A stretch of 12,562 bases of DNA from an uncultured Verrucomicrobiae bacterium. GTDB lineage: Bacteria; Verrucomicrobiota; Verrucomicrobiia; Palsa-1439. Positions within the stretch are counted from its first letter, which is position 1; the number at the start of each line of letters is the position of its first letter. The notes beneath the pieces are model-generated. The model did not search any database, was not told the origin of the DNA, and was given only the letters and a program-made list of their open reading frames with translations. A program made the translations under genes and the position numbers. This document shows positions 7,519 to 12,562 of this stretch, in pieces. The stretch covers positions 1 to 12,562 of the forward strand of contig CALBCO010000056.1 in the NCBI GenBank assembly GCA_937927265.1. Direction: 5' to 3'.

Positions 7519-9240
7519 ATGAGACTTCCTCCCGACAAGAAACTGGCCGGTGTGCTGGCGCCGGTGTTTGCCATTCGCACCGAAACCGATCTGGGGATCG
7601 GAGATACGGAGGGCGTGCGGCAAATGATGGATTGGTGTCACCAGCACGGCTTGGGGATTCTGCAAGTGCTACCGATCAACGAAACGAGCGACGACAATTC
7701 CCCCTACAACGCCATCAGCTCGCTCGCAATCGAGCCGGCGACGCTCACCGTCACGCCCTCCGCACTACCGGATTTGCCGGCAGCGGAGTTCCAGAAGTTG
7801 GCGCCACCGAAGTCAGTAGCCTCTTTGCGGAGTGGGGCGGTGAATTACCCGAAAGTCAAGGCGCTGAAATGGGCGTTATTGCGCGCGGCGTTCGACGCCT
7901 TTGTGGTGAAGCACTGGAAGAAATCCTCGGTGCGCGGGGAGCAATTCCGGTTGTTCATCCACGCCAACGCGGAATGGATTGCCGATTACGCGATGTTCCG
8001 CTTGCTGATGCGCCTGCACGGCGAGCGGCCAACCTGGGACCGCTGGCCGGCCGAACATCAGAACCCGAAACAAGCGTGGAGTTGGTTGTTGGCGCAGCCG
8101 GACAAACGCCGGCAGGAGCTGGAGACCAGCCTCCTGTTTTTTATGTACGTGCAGTGGATCGCGTTCCGCCAATGGGAGGAAATCAAGGACTACGGCACGC
8201 GGCAGCAGGTGTATCTGATGGGCGATATTCCGTTCGGCGTGAGCCGCTATAGCGCAGATGTCTGGGCCAATCGCGGCATCTTCGACCTGGATTGGAGCGG
8301 CGGCGCACCGCCCGAAAAAGTGTTCAAGGTGGACCCGTTCACCGAAAAGTGGGGTCAGAATTGGGGCATCCCGCTGTACGATTGGGCCGCGTTGCGGCAC
8401 CGCAACTACGACTGGTGGCGCACCCGCGTCGGCAATGTCCACAAGGTGTTTCACCTGTTCCGGATTGACCACGTGCTGGGTTTTTTCCGCATCTACTCGT
8501 TCCCGTGGACCCCTGACCAGAACGAGAAGTTTCTGCCGTTGACTGAGGAGGAAGTGGCACGAATCACCGGCGGCCGGTTGCCGGGCTTCAAGCCGTTCCC
8601 AGACGACACGCCTGAGCATTGCGCCGCCAACCGCCAGCAGGGCGAAGAACTGCTCACCATGGTCAAAGAGGCTGCCGGCGACACGGCGGTGGTGGCCGAA
8701 GACCTCGGCTGTGTGCCGCCATACGTGCCGGTCGTGCTGGAAGCCTTGCAGATTCCGGGGTTCAAGATTCCGCACTTTCTGCGCGAGAAAGACGGTTCGT
8801 TTGTGGATGGCCGGACGTATCCGCGCTTGTCCTTGGCCACGCCGGCCACGCACGATCACGACCCCTTGGCGAAGATGTGGCGCGACCTCTGGGCGCGCGT
8901 GGATGCCGGTGGGCCGGACGGCGCCGAAGCCCAAAAGGAATTACAGCGGTGGCTACGCTACGGCAGCGCAGTGTTCATGGCGCCGCCGCGACCCTTTACC
9001 GACCAAGTCCACGAGACAATTCTGCGCGGGGTGTTGCAGTCCAATTCGTGGTTGGCAGTGTTGATGATCACCGACGTGTTTGCGCGGGAAGATCGGTTCA
9101 ATGTGCCCGGCTCGATTGGGGCGAGCAACTGGTCGGCCCGCCTGCACGAGACCGTGGCGGGGTTGGACCGTGACCCGGTGTTGGTGCGCCAGGCGCAAAC
9201 CCTGGGGTGGCTCATCCAAGAAACGGGCCGGCATCCTTGA
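7519..9240 (+). CDS. malQ: 4-alpha-glucanotransferase (GH77, amylomaltase)
   Basis: This enzyme transfers alpha-1,4-glucan segments between maltodextrins or glycogen-derived chains in cytoplasmic glycogen/maltose metabolism. The 573-residue protein has the GH77 landmarks: DLGIGD near the N-terminus; VLPINET followed by SPYNAISSLAIEP; GDIPFGVSRYSADVW (236-250); GQNWGIPLYDW (279-289); the nucleophile in FRIDHVLGF (Asp317); the general acid in VVAEDLG (Glu394); and the third acidic residue in ATHDHDP (Asp446). The RIDHVLGFFRI form resembles the plant DPE2 branch more than the usual RIDHFRG of bacterial MalQ, but the DPE2 N-terminal starch-binding domains are absent. I chose ATG 7519 because MRLPPDKKLAGVL is a natural N-terminus; an in-frame TTG at 7480 would add 13 residues. 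There is no strong Shine-Dalgarno site. It is divergent from the kinase gene, and no other glycogen genes are nearby. Confidence 0.93.
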   Translation: MRLPPDKKLAGVLAPVFAIRTETDLGIGDTEGVRQMMDWCHQHGLGILQVLPINETSDDNSPYNAISSLAIEPATLTVTPSALPDLPAAEFQKLAPPKSVASLRSGAVNYPKVKALKWALLRAAFDAFVVKHWKKSSVRGEQFRLFIHANAEWIADYAMFRLLMRLHGERPTWDRWPAEHQNPKQAWSWLLAQPDKRRQELETSLLFFMYVQWIAFRQWEEIKDYGTRQQVYLMGDIPFGVSRYSADVWANRGIFDLDWSGGAPPEKVFKVDPFTEKWGQNWGIPLYDWAALRHRNYDWWRTRVGNVHKVFHLFRIDHVLGFFRIYSFPWTPDQNEKFLPLTEEEVARITGGRLPGFKPFPDDTPEHCAANRQQGEELLTMVKEAAGDTAVVAEDLGCVPPYVPVVLEALQIPGFKIPHFLREKDGSFVDGRTYPRLSLATPATHDHDPLAKMWRDLWARVDAGGPDGAEAQKELQRWLRYGSAVFMAPPRPFTDQVHETILRGVLQSNSWLAVLMITDVFAREDRFNVPGSIGASNWSARLHETVAGLDRDPVLVRQAQTLGWLIQETGRHP

Positions 9241-9268
9241 CTGCCCCGTTCGTGTGGCAAAGGGGTGC

Positions 9269-9303
9269 TTGACAGGGGGGGGGGAGAGGAGCGCAATCAT
9301 AAT
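9269..9303 (+). promoter_or_regulatory. candidate promoter with poly-G spacer for the 9348-12504 gene run
   Basis: TTGACA (9269-9274) is a perfect -35 box and is followed at once by ten G. With the normal 17-base spacer the -10 would be CGCAAT (9292-9297), a poor match. The best -10-like hexamer, CATAAT (9298-9303, five of six), is 23 bases away, which is too far for normal use. The spacer length depends directly on the number of G, so expression could change with tract length. It precedes the first gene of the downstream run by about 45-50 bases. Confidence 0.35.
9275..9284 (+). repeat. homopolymer of ten G
   Basis: Ten consecutive G sit directly after the TTGACA box in the 107-base gap after malQ. 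It is the longest G run in the window and lies where length change would alter promoter spacing. Tract length could also be a sequencing or assembly error. Confidence 0.9.
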
Positions 9304-9347
9304 CACATGGCAGCATTTGAGAGAAAACATTTGGTCATGGAGGCAGA

Positions 9348-10259
9348 ATGAATAAGACGTACGTAACAACCGTGGCGGTTTGTGTGTTGGCGGTGGTCAG
9401 TGTAGGGGTGGGCGTAATCGGCTTTGCCACTGCCCGAAAAATCAGTGTGGATACGATGCGTGCGTTGCAACCCCTGGAGCAACGCGTGCGGATGCTAGAG
9501 ATGCAGATGGCAAAAGCGGCCCCGCGGCGCAGTAACCCTGACATGCACGCGAGACGGACTCCTCTGTCCGGTAACGATTCGGCTGAAGGCGGTCCAATAA
9601 TGGGGTTGACTTCAAACGATTTCGCCAACGGCAAGGTAAACCCGGAAGTTCTCAGCAGAATGTCGGACCATTTTCTGCGGCTAGAGAATATCACAAAAAA
9701 ACAGCGTGATTTAATGCAACGGAACCGCGAGCAACGCCGTGCCGACTTGGAGAAGTACGGTCAAAAGTTGTTGGATTTATATGCGGCCGCGCGACCGGGC
9801 GGCAACGGGCAGACGGACGAAGCCAGTCAGAAAGCCAGCGATGAAGCGTTTGCGTCGCTGGTTTCACAATATCCGACGGCTAATTCCACGGGAATGGCGA
9901 TTGCCGAGCGCGCCTTGAACGCTGCTTTGGATTTGAACAGCGACGAGGTAATTCAATACTACAACATGCTGAAAAGTAGCGATGCCTACGCGCACGTGGT
10001 TACCGACAACGGGATGGAAGCCATTCCAACGCTGCAAAGTTACCTGGTGCAGGATTACTTGAGCCGAGGTCAGATTGCCGAAGCACGGGCCTTGATTACA
10101 GATATGCGAAACAACTACGCAGATTCGGTCATTTTGGACCGCTCGCCAGACAGTCCGGAGCCGGTCTGGCGTTCGGGCGCAGAAGTAGCAAATAATCTGG
10201 AGCAACTGATCAACTCCGGTGGCGGCACCCAGCCACCACCGCCGCGCCCTGGTCAATAA
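9348..10259 (+). CDS. Unrecognised membrane-anchored helical protein
   Basis: I do not recognise this 303-residue protein. An N-terminal hydrophobic segment (about 6-27) with MNKT before it is probably an uncleaved anchor, with the rest outside the cytoplasm. Residues 33-57 (heptad-like, with LEQRVRMLEMQM) and 100-145 (rich in Glu, Arg, Lys and Gln) look like coiled coils. About 165-255 is made of helical pairs resembling TPR repeats (for example FASLVSQYPTANSTGMAIAERAL and YLSRGQIAEARALI, both abbreviated family-like patterns). The tail is rich in Gly and Pro (290-303). There are no catalytic motifs, so a scaffold or adaptor role is possible. ATG 9348 has GGAGG 4 bases upstream. Its base composition looks less GC-biased than the genes to the left. 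It lies 21 bases before the EamA transporter gene and probably starts an operon. Confidence 0.75.
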   Translation: MNKTYVTTVAVCVLAVVSVGVGVIGFATARKISVDTMRALQPLEQRVRMLEMQMAKAAPRRSNPDMHARRTPLSGNDSAEGGPIMGLTSNDFANGKVNPEVLSRMSDHFLRLENITKKQRDLMQRNREQRRADLEKYGQKLLDLYAAARPGGNGQTDEASQKASDEAFASLVSQYPTANSTGMAIAERALNAALDLNSDEVIQYYNMLKSSDAYAHVVTDNGMEAIPTLQSYLVQDYLSRGQIAEARALITDMRNNYADSVILDRSPDSPEPVWRSGAEVANNLEQLINSGGGTQPPPPRPGQ

Positions 10260-10280
10260 CGAGGGAATTCTGGAGATATT

Positions 10281-11162
10281 TTGGAATTACTGGGAATATG
10301 GGCGGCATTGATTTCTGCCGCTTCGTGGGCCGCCGGAGCAATCCTCATGAAGCGCGTGGGAGAACATCTCTCCTCGCTAGCGATGACACTGGCAAAAGGC
10401 GGGATTAGCATTGTCTTGCTCGCGTTGGCGGTCCCGCTGGCTGGATGGGAGCTGATTCCGCCGGCTGCGCTGTGGATGTTGCTCCTCAGCGGTGTGCTGG
10501 GTATAGCGGTCAGCGATACCTGTTTCTTCGCCGCTTTGAAAGGACTGAGTCCGTTGGCAATGGTCCTGTTGATGATGCTCGGCCAGGTTTTGACTGTAAT
10601 TTTTGCGGTGGTGTTCTTGGAAGAACACCTCTTCCCGTTGGTTTGGTTGGGTGTGGCACTGATTCTGGCTGGGGTGGGCGTTGTCGTGGCGCCTGATGTT
10701 TCCGGTGAGCGCGACCCGGTCAAGGTTCGCTCCGTGCTATTGGGTTTGGCATCAGTGGTGAGCATGTCGGTGTCCATCATCATTGCGAAAAAGGCGTTGG
10801 ACACGACACCGACCGTGCAGGCGACGTTGCTGCGGATGTTTGCGGGTACAGCCGGTATCTTTGTGCTGGGTGTTGGTACCCGTCAGTTGCGGAACTGGAT
10901 GAACCCATTTCAGGATCGGCGGTTGAGCAGCTTGTTCCTCCTGACCGTTGTGATTGTGACGTTTGGCGGCTTCTGGCTATCGTTGGTGGCCATCAAGTAT
11001 TTAGACGTGGCGGTGGCTAACACGCTGATTGCCACGGAGCCGTTGTTTGTTCTATTGTTTGCGGCGATGTTTCTGGCGGAAAAACCAACTGGCCGAGCTA
11101 TTCTCGGCAGTGTGGTTGCGGTGACGGGGGTCGTATTACTTATTTGGCAGAGGATTTCATGA
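10281..11162 (+). CDS. EamA/DMT-family transporter
   Basis: This 293-residue membrane protein with about ten hydrophobic helices matches the drug/metabolite transporter superfamily, whose members move small metabolites across the inner membrane. Two repeated EamA halves are visible, each ending in the typical acidic signature: FLEEHLFPLVWLGVALILAG (112-131) and FLAEKPTGRAILGSVVAV (264-281). The first half also has the typical SDTCFFAALKGLSPLAMVLL stretch. The substrate cannot be told from sequence. I chose TTG 10281, giving MELLGIWAALIS, because GGAG lies 5 bases upstream. The stop overlaps the start of the radical SAM gene (ATGA, 11159-11162), so the two are probably translationally coupled. 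The transporter may import a substrate or export a product of that enzyme; this is inference. Confidence 0.88.
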   Translation: MELLGIWAALISAASWAAGAILMKRVGEHLSSLAMTLAKGGISIVLLALAVPLAGWELIPPAALWMLLLSGVLGIAVSDTCFFAALKGLSPLAMVLLMMLGQVLTVIFAVVFLEEHLFPLVWLGVALILAGVGVVVAPDVSGERDPVKVRSVLLGLASVVSMSVSIIIAKKALDTTPTVQATLLRMFAGTAGIFVLGVGTRQLRNWMNPFQDRRLSSLFLLTVVIVTFGGFWLSLVAIKYLDVAVANTLIATEPLFVLLFAAMFLAEKPTGRAILGSVVAVTGVVLLIWQRIS

Positions 11163-12187
11163 ACGACAAATCCTCAGGGAAGGTGATCGCGAATCTTGCC
11201 GACGGTGATCTCTCGCGACCGGTTATCTCGGCCGCGCTCCAATGCCGGGGAAGTAAACAGGCGAACTTGTTCGCACTGGCCCGACAACAGCGGTCGGTAG
11301 CGTTCCCATCCGAGGAAGTCGAAGTGCGCAGTGTTATTGAGGTTTCCAATGTCTGCCGGCAGGGCTGCCGGTACTGTAACATGGGGCTGAAATCCAAGCA
11401 GGAAAAATATACGATCAGCTACGAGGAATTGTTGCGACTGGCCGAGTTTGTATATGAGAAAAAAAACCGTCGTGTGTTGTTGCTCCAATCTGGGGAGAAT
11501 TGTTCCAAGGACTTCATTGATCATCTGACGGAGTGCGTGGAGGAACTTCACCGTCGGCATCCCGATCTGGTGCTGATATTGTGTTGCGGCAACCTCACCG
11601 AAGCACAATACCGACAACTGTACAATGCCGGCGCACGCCGGTATGTGCTGAAGTTCGAGACTTCCAACCCCACGCTTTACCGGCAAGTCAAACCGCGCGA
11701 TACCTTGCAACGGCGGTTGGAATGTCTGGAGACGTTGCTGGCCCTTGGCTATCAGGTCGGCTCAGGCAACATCGTCGGATTGCCGGGGCAAACCTTGGGG
11801 GACTTATTAGATGATTTGGAATTGGTGGGCCGGTATCCGTTGGCCATGCAGAGCGCGACGGTGTTCATTCCTGGAGAAAGCTCAGATTACAAGAACGAGC
11901 CACCCGGCGACGTGGACACGACATTGAATCTCATGGCGTTGATGCGGATTCGTTATCCCGACCGGCTGATGCCGACAACAAGTTCGTTGGAGAAACTGCG
12001 CGACGACGGTCAGTATTGGGGGCTGATGGCCGGCGCGAACACGGTGACGGTTCATGACGGCACGCCGCCGGAACTGAAACATCTGTTCCCGATTTACTCG
12101 ACAAAACGCATCACACTGCAGGACGATCACTTTCGAGCGGTAGTCGAGCGGGCACAGTTAAAATTTGCCACGAAAGGCCTGAAATGA
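11159..12187 (+). CDS. Radical SAM enzyme of the HydE/BioB/PylB-like group
   Basis: This 342-residue enzyme should bind a 4Fe-4S cluster and cleave S-adenosylmethionine. The CxxxCxxC motif is CRQGCRYC (Cys66, Cys70, Cys73), preceded by IEVSN as in HydE and BioB relatives. Further group features are LLQSGEN (108-114), RRYVLKFETSNPTLY (160-174), GYQVGSGNIVGLPGQT (197-212), MPTTSS (271-276) and AGANTVTVHDGTPP (291-304). These follow the order of [FeFe]-hydrogenase maturase HydE, but the HydE blocks PATTA and GANVVMPN are changed, and no hydG, hydF or hydrogenase gene is in the window. It may therefore act on another small molecule. I chose ATG 11159, which overlaps the transporter stop and has AGAGGA 4 bases upstream; a TTG at 11144 would add 5 residues. 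Its stop overlaps the start of the next radical SAM gene. Confidence 0.88.
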   Translation: MNDKSSGKVIANLADGDLSRPVISAALQCRGSKQANLFALARQQRSVAFPSEEVEVRSVIEVSNVCRQGCRYCNMGLKSKQEKYTISYEELLRLAEFVYEKKNRRVLLLQSGENCSKDFIDHLTECVEELHRRHPDLVLILCCGNLTEAQYRQLYNAGARRYVLKFETSNPTLYRQVKPRDTLQRRLECLETLLALGYQVGSGNIVGLPGQTLGDLLDDLELVGRYPLAMQSATVFIPGESSDYKNEPPGDVDTTLNLMALMRIRYPDRLMPTTSSLEKLRDDGQYWGLMAGANTVTVHDGTPPELKHLFPIYSTKRITLQDDHFRAVVERAQLKFATKGLK

Positions 12188-12504
12188 ACCATAGTCAGAA
12201 ACAAGAGTTATTGGCTCACGCCCGTAGTCGGGTGGATGACATGCATCGGATGCAGGAGGCCGGCCTCGTTTGCAAGAGCGGTGATTTCTATGCCTCGGTG
12301 CATTACCCGCCCATCACGATGTACCAGCCGATCACGCAAGAGGAATTGTTCAAGACCTACAAGGTGCCGGCGGATGGCTTGTTTGACGTGTATGTCCACC
12401 TGCCGTTTTGCCAAGGGCGGTGCCTGTTCTGCCATTACCCCGTTCAGTACGGCAAGCAACTCGACGAGAAAGGGCGCACTGCAAGTTTTGTAGGGGGGTG
12501 GTAG
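12184..12504 (+). pseudogene. HemN/HemW-like radical SAM protein, broken off after about 97 residues
   Basis: This reads as the N-terminal part of a HemN/HemW-type radical SAM protein, a family that includes coproporphyrinogen III dehydrogenase and heme chaperones. ATG 12184 overlaps the previous stop (ATGA). The radical SAM motif is complete: FDVYVHLPFCQGRC followed by LFCHYPVQYG (Cys76, Cys80, Cys83). The preceding YPPITMYQPITQEELF is typical of HemN-like proteins outside classical HemN. After GKQLDEKG (90-97) the frame reads a few unrelated residues and stops at 12502-12504, whereas the family normally continues for 300 or more residues with a GGGTP motif. The cause may be an insertion, a spliced intron or a frameshift; no family-like continuation is visible in the other two frames of the remaining 85 bases. 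Confidence 0.65.
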
Positions 12505-12562
12505 AATGTGGCGACGGGTAACCGATGGAACAACGGCGGGGCTGGCTGTGGGGACAGTCAGC
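12475..12562 (+). mobile_element. Possible 5' end of an insertion, perhaps a group II intron
   Basis: From about 12475 to the window edge the DNA no longer reads as the HemN-like protein in any frame. It contains two RNA-like hairpins: CGG-GTAA-CCG (12515-12524), whose loop is a GNRA tetraloop, and a 9-bp stem pairing 12541-12549 with 12554-12562 around GGGG, including one G-U pair (G12545 with T12558). GNRA loops and G-U pairs point to a folded RNA. Group II introns start with GUGYG; the closest string is GTGGC at 12508, which does not fit well and lies downstream of the break. The left end of an insertion sequence is an alternative. The element is cut by the window edge. Confidence 0.35.

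Noticed and set aside
9241..9347. Rho-independent terminator after malQ
   Set aside because: No hairpin followed by a T run is present; the G tract has no matching C tract nearby.
9307..9351. Short ORF of 14 codons overlapping the start of the 303-residue gene by ATGA
   Set aside because: It has no Shine-Dalgarno site at a usable distance, and its start would lie at or before the transcription start if CATAAT is the -10 box. Chance is more likely than a leader peptide.
11144..11158. TTG start for the HydE-like gene
   Set aside because: ATG 11159 has a better-placed Shine-Dalgarno site and the typical ATGA coupling with the transporter stop.
11159..12187. Calling the radical SAM protein HydE outright
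   Set aside because: The late HydE-specific blocks are changed and no hydG, hydF or hydrogenase gene is visible, so only the broader group is supported.

Overview
The window is GC-rich and densely coding, and reads as a chromosomal segment of a bacterium from the Planctomycetes-Verrucomicrobia-Chlamydiae group or a relative. That placement is an inference. It rests on the very large membrane-anchored Ser/Thr kinase fused to a PQQ/FG-GAP beta-propeller region, on GTG/TTG starts with weak Shine-Dalgarno sites, and on the mix of housekeeping genes. No rRNA, tRNA, CRISPR array or transposase gene is visible.

Left part (1-3668, + strand). After an A-rich, T-poor leader (1-126) there is a tight run of four genes: an intramembrane M50-type zinc protease (210-905), a stand-alone PTS EIIA domain of the PtsN type (908-1369), arginyl-tRNA synthetase argS (1371-3038) and the Fe-S maturation factor sufT (3087-3668). 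The first three are separated by only 1-2 bases, so they are probably co-transcribed.

Middle (3669-9240). A single minus-strand gene of 1249 codons (7418-3669) encodes a zinc-ribbon/Ser-Thr kinase/transmembrane/PEGA/beta-propeller receptor kinase. Its stop codon directly abuts the sufT stop, with no base between them. It is divergent from a GH77 4-alpha-glucanotransferase (malQ, 7519-9240). The 100-bp region between these two holds a good sigma70-type promoter for the kinase, whose -10 box overlaps a possible -10 for malQ.

Right part (9241-12562, + strand). A 107-bp gap carries a perfect TTGACA box followed by ten consecutive G. A new operon-like run starts there: an unrecognised membrane-anchored helical protein (9348-10259), an EamA/DMT transporter (10281-11162), a HydE/BioB-like radical SAM enzyme (11159-12187) and a HemN/HemW-like radical SAM protein (from 12184). 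The last three are packed closely, with two ATGA overlaps. The HemN-like gene breaks off after about 97 residues. The DNA that follows is not recognisable coding sequence, can fold into RNA-like hairpins (a GUAA tetraloop and a 9-bp stem with a G-U pair), and runs off the window. The best working idea is that an insertion, perhaps the 5' end of a group II intron, interrupts this gene. The interrupted gene and the radical SAM pair with its transporter are the most interesting parts of the window.
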